Assembly: GCA_014529385.2 (NCBI GenBank)
Contig: CM043958.1
Span: 144,334,734 to 144,398,733 of the forward strand
Length of the DNA stretch: 64,000 nt
Origin: Adiantum capillus-veneris
Lineage: Eukaryota; Streptophyta; Polypodiopsida; Polypodiales; Pteridaceae
Direction of reading: 5' to 3'
Shown one piece after another: positions 22,760 through 32,889 of this stretch (positions are counted from its first letter, which is position 1; every line of letters starts with the position of its first letter). The translations under genes and the position numbers were made by a program. The notes beneath the pieces were generated by a model. That model made no database searches. It was not told where the DNA came from and worked only from the letters and a program-made list of their open reading frames with translations.

Positions 22760-23516
22760 TGTTAGGAAATAAGACGTAGCTAAATAGATATTTGAGTAGA
22801 TTACTTAATGGAGAGAGATAGATTTCACACACAAGAGATTATAGAGTAGAGAGACAGAGAGAGTACACACGATATACGTGGTTCACCCAATGTGGGCTAC
22901 GTCCACGGGAAAGCAGCCACTCAATGGCTTTAGTACTTCAAAACAAGAAGTAATTTACAAAGGGATTATACCCTGAATAGAGCTCCCGCCTTGCTCCACT
23001 CTCACCACCTCACACTCACCTTGTTACATCAACTTCACACTATGAAATGTGTGTAGAAATGGCCTCCTTTTATAGACCAAAAGGGCTGCCCTCTCTCATG
23101 AGAGGCAGCCATGTGTAGCCTCCCTTGTGTAGATAAGTCCAAATCGGACCCTCCAATCCGCCCATGTGTGGCCGCCCTTGAGAAGACAAGTCCGCTTTTA
23201 AATTCGGCCACCGGCCCCACCGGCCATTGACTTCCGACCACCGGCCACCGGCCATTGACTATCGGCCACCGTCCAACCGACGGTTGCTTTCCGACCACTT
23301 TCCGGCCGTCGTCCGGCCATAATATTCCGGCGAGGAAAAAAAGTCGGAAGCCCCCGAAGCCCCTAAAGTTGCCCCTGATTTTTTTCCGTGAAAATTTTGG
23401 TTTTCGGCGAGTGATTCTCCTTCACGCACGATGGCTTCTCCTCATAGTGGGGGCCTTACAAATGTGCGCTTTTACCACAGAAAATTACAAGGGTAAATCA
23501 GGCTCCATACTTAACA
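22760..23516 (+). mobile_element. Solo-LTR-like insertion 1 in Gypsy A
   Basis: A 757-bp block starting TGTTAGGAAATAAGACG and ending CTTAACA. It is repeated in the same orientation at 23,904-24,630. It splits the reverse transcriptase reading between HLQVV and FQALREN. It contains a block GTGGTTCACCC...CTACGTCCACGG of a kind common in plant LTRs, and a run of CCGGCCA-type repeats. The flanks (GTGGT and GATTT) do not form a clear duplication, so either the target repeat has mutated or the origin is different. Confidence 0.7.
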
Positions 23517-23903
23517 GATTTTTCAAGCATTAAGGGAGAATAAGCTTTTTCTCAATCAAAAGAAAAGTGATTTTTTCCTTCAAGAGATTCAATGCTTAGG
23601 TCATATTATCTCTCAAGATGGTATCCGTATGGATCCATCAAAGTTGGAGGTAATAAAAGCATGGCTTAATCCAAGGAATGTACATGAGCTAAGAAGTTTT
23701 ATTGGTATGTGTGCATACTATAGACGCTTCATAACAAAATTCTCTTAAATAGCAGGACCATTACATGACTTAACAAACAAAAATGTTAAGTATTCATGGA
23801 CTACTAAGGAGCAAAATTCTTTTGACAAGCTCAAAGAGAAGCTTACCTCCCAACCAGTCCTTATGCTTCCGGTTCTCTCAAATCCATTTGAGGTCCAATG
23901 TGA
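23517..23903 (+). pseudogene. Gypsy A reverse transcriptase C-terminus / connection
   Basis: The plus strand reads QALRENKLFLNQKKSDFF, CLGHIISQDGIRMD, LRSFIGMCAYYRRFI, and an FDKLKEKLTSQPVLMLP block. It is then interrupted after VQCDV by the second LTR-like insertion. These are the standard post-palm motifs of Gypsy reverse transcriptase leading into RNase H. One stop (TAA at about 23,746) is present in the otherwise open 387-bp segment. Confidence 0.85.
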
Positions 23904-24630
23904 TGTAAGAAAATAAGACGTAGCTAAATAGATAATTGAGTAGATTACTTAATGGAGAGAGACAGATTTATATACACGAGATTATAGAGTAGAGAGAGAA
24001 AGAGAGTACACACGATATACGTGGTTCACCCAATGTGGGCTACGTCCACGGGAAAGCAACCACTCAATGGCTTTAGTACTTCAAAACAAGAAGTAGTTTA
24101 CAAAGGGATTATACCCTTAATGGAGCTCCCGCCTTGCTTCACTCTCATCACCTCATACTAACCTTGTTGCATCAACTTCACACTATGAAATGTGTGTAGA
24201 AATGGCCTCCTTTTATAGGCCAAAAGGGCTGCCCTCTCTTATGAGAGACAGCCATGTGTAGCCGCCCTTGTGCGGATAAGTCCAAATCGGACCCTCCAAT
24301 CCGCCCATGTGTGGCCGCCCTTGAGAAGACAAGTCCGCTTTTGAATTCGGCCACCGGCCATTGACTTCCGACCACCGGCCATCGGCCATTGACTACCGGC
24401 CACCGGCCAACCGACCGATTGTTTTTCGACCACTTTCCGGCTGCCGTCCGGCCATAATACTCCGCCCCCGAGGCCTTTAAAGTTGCCCCTGCTTCTTGTC
24501 CGTGAAAATTTTGGTTTCCGGTGAGTGATTTTCCTTCACGCACGATGGCTTCTCCTCATAATGGGGGCCTTACAAATGTGCACTTTTACCACAGAAAATT
24601 ACAAGGGTAAATCAGACTTCATACTTAACA
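23904..24630 (+). mobile_element. Solo LTR (insertion 2) in Gypsy A
   Basis: A 727-bp block, TGTAAGAAAATAAG...CTTAACA, flanked by a perfect 5-bp duplication TGTGA (23,899-23,903 and 24,631-24,635). TG...CA ends with a 5-bp duplication and no internal coding fit a solo LTR left after LTR-LTR recombination. It is the same family and orientation as 22,760-23,516, separated from it by 387 bp of Gypsy A pol. Confidence 0.85.
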
Positions 24631-26441
24631 TGTGATGCTTGTGGTGATTGCCTTGGAGCAGTCTTGCTTCAAGAAGGGCATGCCATAGCATATGAGAGCC
24701 AAGGCTCAATACGGATGAACGGGTCTTAGGCATTTATGAGAAAGAGCTATTAGCTATTCTACATGCCCTAGACACATGGAAGCACTATCTATTGGGGACT
24801 TCATTTTACAAACAGACCATCAAAGTCTCAAGTACTTCATGACGCAAACAAAGCTTTCCGACAAACAAATGACGTGGGAAATTTTTCTTTTGCAATTTAA
24901 TTTCCACATTGCTCGAATTACTGGTAAGCACAATCAAGTAGATGATGCACTTTCACGACGACCAAAAGTTAATGTTGTGTCTATAGCAACTCACAATGAT
25001 CTATCTTCTATGATAAATGAGTATGCTACTGACCCTGACTTTAAAGACATAATGGCAGCCCTTGCTTTGGGAAGAAAGAGGAACCATTCAGCTTGCAGGA
25101 TGGTTATCTTCTCCATGGCAATAGGCTATGTGTTACCCACTCCCTTCGTGAGAAAGTCGTGTATGAATCCCATGCTCCTCCCTATGCGGCTTTCAACCTA
25201 CCCTTTCAGAAGTAGAGATGTACTTTTATTGGCCTACCATGAAAGTGGACATACAAGAGAATGTTTCAAAATGTGTGGTATGCCAAAAGACCAAGTATGA
25301 TAGAGGGAAGCAACCTAGATTACTCCAGCCATTGCCAATCCCTAATTCACCATGGGAGAGTATATCCATGGATTTTATATTTGGATTACCCAATTCTATC
25401 CATGGTTATATGGAATGTGGACTATAGTCAATAGGTTTAGCAAGCAAGCACACTTCATCCCTATCAAGAAGACTATTAAGGCACACCAAATGGCAACTCT
25501 CTTCATATCCCAAATTTTCAAACACCATGGATTGCTTGGCATCCATCATGTTAGATAGAGATCCTAGAATGGCCAATAATTTTTGGAAAGGTCTCTTCAC
25601 AAGATTGAATTTCTCTTTGGTCTATCACCCACAAACAGATGGCCAAATTGAGATAGCCAATCTTACAATTCTTGATCTACTAAAGACCTATGTTATACAA
25701 GTAGATCAACGCTCACAATGGGAAAAGTACTTACCTCTTGTAGAGTATACGTATAGTAATACTATCCATACTTCTACGGGAAAATCACCTTTTGACATCA
25801 TAGAGGGAAGACCTAAAAGTCCCTTGCTACTTAAAGTACATGGGAAGATCTTCGCTGCTGCCGATGAGTATAGCCGTGACCTACAAGCATCTTTTCAAAA
25901 GACTAAGGAGGATTTATCCATCTCTCAACTGAGGCAAAAAGCTGTTGCTGACAAGCACAGAAGGGCCTTAACATTCAAAGAAAATGATTGGGTCTTACTT
26001 AAGTTTCCTAAGTCTCGATTGAGGCAAACGACGGGCAAAAATTCTACGGGCCATCAAAACTATCATGCTAAACTAGCAAAAAGGTACTATGGTCCTTTTC
26101 AAATTTTGAAGCCAATCAATGAGGTGGCTTATCAACTCAAGTTCCCTAACCATTGGGTCATACACAATGCTTTTCATGTGAGCCTAGTTAAGCCCTACAA
26201 AGGAGAGCCTCCAAATGAGCCAATTATTGAAGACCCTCCCGAAATCAAAGACCAACAAGAGGTGCTACAACCGGAAGCTATCCTTTGGCATGAAGACAAG
26301 GTACTACAACATGGTAAGATTATCCGATGGTATTTTATTAAGTTCAAAAATTATCGTTTTGAAGATGCTAGATGGCTGCAAGGAATCCAGCTTAAGGATA
26401 GTATGAACCTTGTCAACACTTACAATGCTACACTAGAGTAA
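24631..26441 (+). pseudogene. Gypsy A RNase H, integrase and chromodomain
   Basis: After the LTR, coding resumes with CDACGDCLGAVLLQEG (RNase H start). DHQSLKYFM and an ITGKHNQVDDALSRR block follow. Integrase has a zinc-binding CVVCQKTK block, a MDFIFGLPNS core, DRDPRMANNFW and YHPQTDGQIEIAN. The Asp, Asp and the Glu of QIE are visible across frames 25,218-26,441. The last frame (25,527-26,441, 304 codons) ends in a chromodomain-like segment (EAILWHEDKVLQHG...YFIKFKNYRFEDARWL). Chromodomains direct chromovirus integration to chromatin marks. Frameshifts at 25,230-25,560 break integrase. Confidence 0.88.
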
Positions 26442-26795
26442 GCAAATGTACATGTTTCTTTTAAATGATCAATGTTTTTGTCTTATAAGACTAATTCTCT
26501 TTTTATTGTGCAAAAATTTAAGTAGTATGCATATTAAGAATGTTTGTGATGACGACGTCTCTCAAACACCATGTAGAATTTGTCACTCTATTTGGGAGGA
26601 TGAAATGGACTAAAGAGCTGACATGCTTGCAACAGCTATGTCTCCCAAGCACCAAATGGATTAGTCATCCATCTTGGAATGATGTCGTAGGGTAAAAAGG
26701 GATCTTCTACCCGTTAAGACAAATTGACTAATGAATATGGCTTTATCTCTTTTACCTCATAGTCGAGGACGACTATGATTTCAAGAGAGAGGTAA
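26442..26795 (+). other. 3' untranslated region and polypurine tract of Gypsy A
   Basis: Non-coding stretch between the pol stop and the 3' LTR. It ends in TCAAGAGAGAGGTAA (26,781-26,795), a purine-rich plus-strand primer directly before TGTCATAAAAT. Confidence 0.7.
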
Positions 26796-27140
26796 TGTCA
26801 TAAAATCTAGTATCTAACCAACCCAAATTATTTTCTCATATTAAACTGATCATTTAATGTGGGATAATAAACAAGAACAAGGGTTAGAATATAGACATGT
26901 GCTTACGGATCTATCTCAACACGGGGCGAATGGTAAAGGGGTACAAATGAGAGATGGTCTGTCAAAGAGCAAGGCTAACCAATGGAGCTTAAAGGACCTT
27001 AGGGTTAGATTCATTAAAGACCAGGTCCTCCAATGGTTAGTGTTAAAAGTCCTTTGACCTTAGGCAAGCTAGGGCTGAACTTGAGGTTGGAACCCAACTT
27101 AAGCTTGAGGTGCTTGTCGTCCTTGATGACTAAGGTGCTT
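26796..27140 (+). repeat. Truncated 3' LTR of Gypsy A
   Basis: It starts TGTCATAAAATC and matches 13,118-13,460 at about 92%. It stops inside the first unit of the 34-bp tandem array (GATGACTAAGGTGCTTGA). The next bases are Gypsy B-plus reverse transcriptase, so about 1.27 kb of LTR has been lost. Confidence 0.88.
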
Positions 27141-27961
27141 GAATATGCAAAGATCATTAAAGAAGAGAATGAAAAGCTTGTGAAATGTGGATTCATATAC
27201 CCTATTGAGCACTCAGAATGGGTGTCTCCAATAGTAATTGTGCCAAAAAAGAATGGGAAACTCAGAGTGTGCATGGATCTTAAGAAGTTCAATGCCGCCA
27301 CTAAGAGGGACCATTACCCCTGTCCATATTAAGAACATGTGCTTGAAAGAGTTGCATGGAAGGAAGCTTATTTCTTTTTAGATGGGTACTCTGGCTACAA
27401 TCACATCACAATTTCACTAGAGGACCGAGCTAAAACAACCTTTATAACCGAATTTGGAGTGTTCGCATTTTGTGTTATGGCTTTTGGCTTAACAAATGCC
27501 CCTGCTACCTTTCAAAGATTAATAAAAATTGCTTTTAGAGAATATTTGAGGGAGTTTTGTGAAGCTTTCTTAGATGACCTTTGTGTTTATTCCTCTTGGA
27601 AAGAACATCTATCATGCGTACGAAAAGTGTTTGAGAAGTACAGATTGTATAGCATCTCCTTAAACCATTTCAAATGCCAATTTTGGGTTAAACATGAAGT
27701 CATTTTAGGGCATGTAGTGTCCAAAAATGAGATTTTCACAGATGAGAGCAAAATTAAAGCCATTGCTGAATTGCCACCACCTACAAACTATAAAGGAGTT
27801 CAAAGGTTCATGGGCCATGTTGGTTATTACTGACGGTTTATTTTAAACTTTGTCGAGATAGCTCGTCCTTTGTACAAGCTTCTTATTAAGTTCCACTGGA
27901 CCGCGGAGTGTGACCATGCTTATGAGTCATTGAAAAAGACCTTGAGTAGTGCTCCTATTCT
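27141..27961 (+). pseudogene. Gypsy reverse transcriptase (B-plus)
   Basis: Frames at 27,033-27,332 and 27,339-27,833 give EENEKLVKCGFIYPIEHSEW, VPKKNGKLRVCMDLKKFN, FLDGYSGYNHI, TTFITEFGVFAFCVMAFGL, NAPATFQR, the catalytic FLDDLCVYS, LGHVVSKNEIF and GVQRFMGHVGYY. Stops near 27,331 and 27,832 break it. Residues match B-minus (826-1,560), confirming one family. Confidence 0.88.
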
Positions 27962-28456
27962 ATGAGTGCCCGATTGGAAGTAATTTTCCATGTGTATATT
28001 GATGCATCAAACTTTGCTATTGGGTGTGCTCTAGCTCAACCAGGAGAACATAAATTGGACTACCCCATCAGCTTTGCAAGTCGTCAATTGAATGATGCCG
28101 AGAGAAACTACACCACTACAGAGCGAGAAGGTTTAGGTATGATTTATGTAGTGAAGAAATTTCGCTACTACCTTCTGGCCAACAAGTTTGTTTTCTATGT
28201 TGATCATCAAGCCTTGTTGTATCTAGTAAATAAATCTTGTTCCACAGGAAGAATTACACGATGGTTGTTTATTCTACTTGAGTTTGATTTTGCCGTTGTG
28301 GTGAGACATGGTAAAAGACATGTCATGGCGGATCATTTGTCTTGCATACCCAATGGTGAAGCCCCTACTGGAGTCGATGATGAATTGCCCGATACTTCTC
28401 TATTCCTAGTCAAAACCATACCTGAATGGAGTGAGAAGATTGAACTTTCTAGTTAA
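27962..28456 (+). pseudogene. Gypsy RNase H (B-plus)
   Basis: A 164-codon frame with VYIDASNFAIGCALAQPG, FASRQLNDAERNYTTTERE, FYVDHQALLYLVNK and the RHVMADHLS block. The four acidic catalytic positions of RNase H (D, E, D, D) are all represented. The stop at the end (EKIELSS*) overlaps a shifted frame that continues into integrase, so a frameshift lies near 28,440. Confidence 0.88.
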
Positions 28457-29394
28457 TGGTTTTCCACCCAAAGAGCTTTGTAAGGACATAGCTCAAAAAC
28501 TGTTAAAAGAATGTGAACCTTATTCTTTCATTGCAGGAACTCTCTACAGGCTAGGGAAGGATGATATTCTTAGACGTTGTGCTTGTGAGGATGAGTATTT
28601 ATACATACTGCAAGAAGCCCACGTAGGTATAGCCGGAGGACATTTCTCAAGGGAATTAACAGCTAGAAAGGTGTTGCAATCAGGCTATTGGTGGCCTACC
28701 TTGTTTAAAGATGAATCTCTTTTTGCAAAAGGATGTGATGAATGCCAATGTTACAAGATCAACAACGAAAGGATAAGATGCCATTACATCCTGTTAAAGT
28801 GACTCAACCATTTCAAAAATGGAGGTTGGACTTTGTAGGCCCAATTAGTCCGGCAGCTCGTAGCACTCAATCTTGATATATTATCGTTGCCATTGACTAT
28901 GTGACAAAGTGGGCGGAAGCCAAGGTGACACGTAAGACTGATGCAAGGTCAATTGCCAAATTTCTCTTTGAGAATATTATCACAAGATTTGGTTGTCCCT
29001 TTGAGATTGTAACAATGGCACTCATTTTATCAATGGAGTGATAAAAGAACTCACTACCAACTTCATGATATCTCATCATAAGTCCCCACCTTATTATCCA
29101 CAAGCAAATGGCCAAGCTGAGAGCACCAACAAGACCTTAATTTCTATCTTAACCAAAACGGTGGAAGCTCATCGCACAGATTGGGGTTTGAAGCTGACTT
29201 CAGTCCTATGGGCTTATCGTACTTCTTACAAAGTGCCTATTAATTGTACACCATTCAAAATTGTATATGGCCAAGAAGCAGTTATGTCATGGGAGTTCGT
29301 AATTCCTAGTCTGCGTGTAGCTTCATAAGAAGGTTGAGATGGTAACCCTTTAGTTGAGCGCTTATAGAACCTTGAAAGGTTAGATGAAGAAAGG
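28457..29394 (+). pseudogene. Gypsy integrase (B-plus), catalytic Asp block damaged
   Basis: The zinc-binding N-terminus reads AHVGIAGGHFS...CDECQCYK (HHCC). The core has WRLDFVGPISP (first Asp), TKWAEAKVTRKTDARS and YYPQANGQAESTNK (catalytic Glu). Around 29,005-29,020 the expected SDNGTHF block is reduced to bases encoding only ...NGTHF out of frame, so the second catalytic Asp appears deleted. A stop interrupts at about 28,876. The end (YKVPINCTPFKIVYGQEAV) is typical. Confidence 0.85.
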
Positions 29395-29640
29395 CAATTG
29401 GTTGTGCAAGATAGGAGGAAGAAATGGTTTGACCGTCATCTAAAGGACAAGGATATCAATGTTGGTGATAAAATCCTTATGTATGGAGAAAGATAGGAGG
29501 AAGAAATGGCTTGACCGTCATCTAAAGACAAGCATATCAATGTGGAGAAAGATAGGAGGAAGAAATGGTTTAATCATCATCTAAAGAATAAGGATATCAA
29601 TGTTGGTGATAAAGTCCTTATGTATGGAGTGCGTAACGAC
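29395..29640 (+). repeat. Tandem triplication in the integrase C-terminal coding region
   Basis: Three tandem copies of a segment beginning AGATAGGAGGAAGAAATGG and encoding DRRKKWFDRHLKDKDINVGD. They start near 29,410, 29,490 and 29,549. The middle copy is shortened. The copies cause frame breaks before the frame at 29,542. Confidence 0.8.
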
Positions 29641-30852
29641 AAGAAAAAGTTGAAATATGCGAGAAAAGGACCATATAGAGTATGTGAAATCATCCTACAA
29701 GGAACCATTCGTGTGGAGACTCTTGATGGAGTTGAAACCATCGGATTCCTCAATGGTAGAAAATTTAAAAGATATTATGATTCTTTAAGCCAAGAGGAGC
29801 TACGTGCCATCCATTAAGAAAAGGCAGCCGAGGCACAAACAGAATTGAAGAAGATACAAGCTCAAGCTGAGGCTAAAGAGCGACAACAAAGCATAAGACG
29901 CCAACGAGAGGCCAAACTTGGAGTTACACATGCATTCCACGTTGAAACAGAGGATGATTGGTCAGACTCTGACACACCTCTACGATACCCTATTGAGCTA
30001 AATAGCGCCTATGGAAAAGTGCTATATAGCACCTTGTTGGACACAAGTGCTAAGTATAATCTATTGTCATATGGAGTATGGTGTCAGTTAGGAAAGCCAC
30101 CTCTATCTGAGAGTATTATCCAAGTCAAGGGTGTCAACAAGAAAAAAACTACAGTCTTTAGAATCTGACACACTTGGCAAAGTTATGACAATGGGGTTGT
30201 AGCTCAAGACTTTTTGGTCATGCCTGCTGGAACTATGGAGGGAAATATAAACCTAGGATGCACGTGGATGATAGCCTCCAAATGCACTATTGATTGGGGG
30301 ACTGGGGGTGTCACAACGCAGAAACCAACTCTTAGCCCTGCCACTCAAGCCATAGTCCCTGAGATATTGCCCCTTAAGGAAATAAAACCCAAAACATTGC
30401 ATGTCCAAGAGGTGGAACCATATGTCCACATAGCCCAACTCTCTAGAGCTTCAACTCTTGTAGACAAAATAAAGATTGAAACACACAAGACCCATCCTAA
30501 TATAACAAAGAAAACATATAAGTGGCTCCCTAAAGCTTCTTTAACGACCATAGCTAGTGCTCAAAGACAGGAGCCTGGTAAGAGATGTCCCACTTGCCCC
30601 AAGAAATGTAAAGAAACATTGTGTTGGATTCCTAAAAAACTATTGGAAGCCCAAGGTTACTATGAAGGAAATGATCAAATCTGGGTGCCAAAACATAAAT
30701 TGTGCTCTTACTTGTCACGTGGCCCATGTGCACCCAATCCCATAGCTCCAAAACAGATTGAAGATCATGGAAAGAAAAAAAATCACGGAATGCTACATAC
30801 CCGCTCCAGAGCTAGTTTGGATACCGAAGAAAGAACGATTTGTTCCACCTAG
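29542..30852 (+). pseudogene. Post-integrase extension with a second retropepsin-like domain and Cys-rich tail
   Basis: Three frame pieces, 29,542-29,817, 29,845-30,168 and 30,214-30,852, share one reading frame and are separated by only two stops (TAA at 29,815 and TGA at 30,166). In order: integrase C-terminus (DKVLMYGVRN...FKRYYDSL), a charged, helical-looking linker (QAQAEAKERQQSIRRQRE), and a retropepsin-like fold. The fold shows LDTSAKYNLLS at the D[ST]GA position and later ILG-like INLGCTWMIASKCTIDW. A Cys-rich segment (CPTCPKKC, ETLCWIPK) with repeated W[LIV]PK motifs follows. It differs from the upstream B-family protease (DGGAG). Function is inferred only. Confidence 0.65.
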
Positions 30853-31440
30853 GTTAGGAACAGGGAAGTCAAATGAAGCTTCTTGCTCTTCATGTAGTTC
30901 CTATACGGAAATAAAGCTTCGACACAACCTCCACCTATCATTGTACATATCCATACAAACGAGAAAAAGTGTGCACCTCCCGTTGTAAGTTCACCACCTA
31001 CAACAACGTTGCAAATAAAATCATGGGAGAGTACCTTACCACCCTTGCAACTAGATAAAACACATAGGGAGGTCAAAAACTATTGGTTAAAGCCTTCACC
31101 CATAACAACTTGGAGCAATTGGTTTCAAAAGGTGACGACATCATTCCAAAAGGTATGATCTACCCAAGGAAGGGGGGAGTGTTTGTTGCTCACATCCATC
31201 TTCACTTGCTTCCCTCTCAACCTTCCTCCGTGACCTCTCAATCACCAATCTTAGGGAATGTATATATAAAGCCTTATACTAAAAAAAACAAGATAAAAAA
31301 TTAAAAGAGCAATAGCCACCAAACAATAATCTGGAAACTTACAAGTTCTATACATAACACAAAATCATAAAAACACATTATGCACAAGAACACGACCCTT
31401 ATAATATTTGCACTCTGACCATCATCTATTTGTGTGTACA

Positions 31441-31765
31441 GATATGGCTAGTACACTAGAGTCATCCACTCTTGCATTGGGTGAGAGGTACCCTCGTTAC
31501 TTTTCACAAGTGTTTCACATGGTCTTTCCGGTGCTTGCCTGTGAATGGGATTTGGTAGGTACGCTAGCATGTGAGAGGAAGATGACTATAGACGTCTAGT
31601 GACCTTCTTAGTAAACATTGGTGCCTCTAATGATGAAGACGATTTACATGAGTACACGGATGACACATATGGTCTCACGGATGATGACTTTGTTTTTCTC
31701 GACGACGAGGATAGGGGTTTAGCCTTAGGGTTTCCCCCCAATCTCTACAATATCCTACTCCCTTG
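31441..31765 (+). pseudogene. Short acidic ORF in the 3' region of Gypsy B-plus
   Basis: ATG at 31,444 (MASTLESSTLALGERYPRYF) runs to a stop at 31,597. A one-base shifted frame from about 31,560 continues as EEDDYRRLVTFLVNIGASND, then an Asp/Glu-rich stretch (TDDDFVFLDDEDRG) and GFPPNLYNILLP, ending at about 31,765. The acidic composition and the single shift suggest a formerly continuous small protein. I recognise no family. It lies in the position where some Athila-type elements carry an extra ORF. Confidence 0.35.
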
Positions 31766-32335
31766 ACTCTCTAGGGAGAGTGAAAATAATTAGGTTAGGG
31801 TTCCTTATGTTTGCTAAATAGTCTGTTAATTGTAGTAACTTTAGTAATGTTTTAGGCTATGAGGATATAGTTCTCTTTAGCTTATTTCACCTAAGTGTGA
31901 CTTGTGTTGTGGAAGTCAATGTGTTAAGCTAGTATTTGAGGCCTCGAGTCTCCCGGCTAGTTTATGCTCAAGCTGGTATTTGAGACCTCGAGTCCCCTAG
32001 CTACTTGTAGCAACTATGACAACAACAAAAAAGAAAAAAGAAAAAAAAAACAAAAGAGAAAGCAAATATCACAAACTTCCTTGTATTTTATGTTGATCAC
32101 ATTTAAGTGGTATAAGTGACAAGATCACTAGTCTTTAGACCCCGACGAGCATTCCTACGTTAACTACTCTTTAGTCGATATTTTTTAATTAACGTTGGTC
32201 AATCTAGTACTTACTTTATCCCTAGCTCTTGTGTACTTCTCTTAGAGTCAACCTAATAGACCTTAACTCAATTGCATTTTATTCAGGCACTACACTTGTT
32301 CTAGTTGGCAATGTTACAATTCATGATTTTTTTTT

Positions 32336-32503
32336 TTGCATTTCCTTGAATATCATGTATGCATCTCACTTATTGCACACCTGCACATGCTGCCTTTGAG
32401 CTTTCACAATGTTGTTTTTCTTTTGCTACAGGTACTCGTATCATGGATCCTGATGATGCACTGTTCTATTCCCAGGGCGGAATCTACATCAGGAAGGGGG
32501 GCA
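32336..32503 (+). other. Putative spliced 3' leader and polypurine tract of Gypsy B-plus
   Basis: A pyrimidine-rich TGTTTTTCTTTTGCTACAG (32,413-32,431) resembles a splice acceptor. It is followed by ATCATGGATCCTGATG, opening a short frame (MDPDDALFYSQGG...RKGG) that runs into the polypurine tract AGGAAGGGGGGCA (32,491-32,503) and the LTR. A related tract AAGGAAGGGGGGAG is at 31,166-31,179. Confidence 0.4.
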
Positions 32504-32808
32504 TGTTACCACCAAGCAACCACCTTTTATGTAGCCATGGGCCAGGCTTGTCAGACCCGCTAGTAGTGTATTATGTTATTGGCCGAGCTTGTCGGTCAGG
32601 TAGGAATGCTTAAGAGTGATCATCGATGAGAGGCGCACTTCAAAACTGGAACCTATAACGTTTGGGTAAGATTGGCTAAGTGTGGGCACCCAAATGTGAA
32701 CGGGCAAGCCCATATAAAAGTCAATCTAAACCTAAAATACCTCATTCTCTCTTTTGTGCAATGCAAGAAGAGTGTTCTTGCTCCATCTCCTTTTCCGTCT
32801 CCTTTGTG

Positions 32809-32889
<81 letters not shown>

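Larger units (their letters stand above)
13118..27140 (+). mobile_element. Gypsy element A (chromovirus-like), nested host of Copia and two solo LTRs
   Basis: A plus-strand Gypsy element: 5' LTR (13,118-14,737), Met-type primer site, gag with CCHC, protease, reverse transcriptase, RNase H, integrase, C-terminal chromodomain, polypurine tract and the first about 345 bp of the 3' LTR. Three insertions interrupt it: Copia at 16,833-21,896, and LTR-like blocks at 22,760-23,516 and 23,904-24,630. With those set aside, coding order is continuous across each junction. The aligned parts of the two LTRs differ at roughly 27 of 343 positions by my count, making A older than the Copia inside it. Confidence 0.85.

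Noticed and set aside
22760-24630. The two LTR-like blocks as the paired LTRs of one element
   Set aside because: The 387 bp between them is Gypsy A reverse transcriptase that joins in sequence with coding on both outer sides, so it is host, not internal element DNA.
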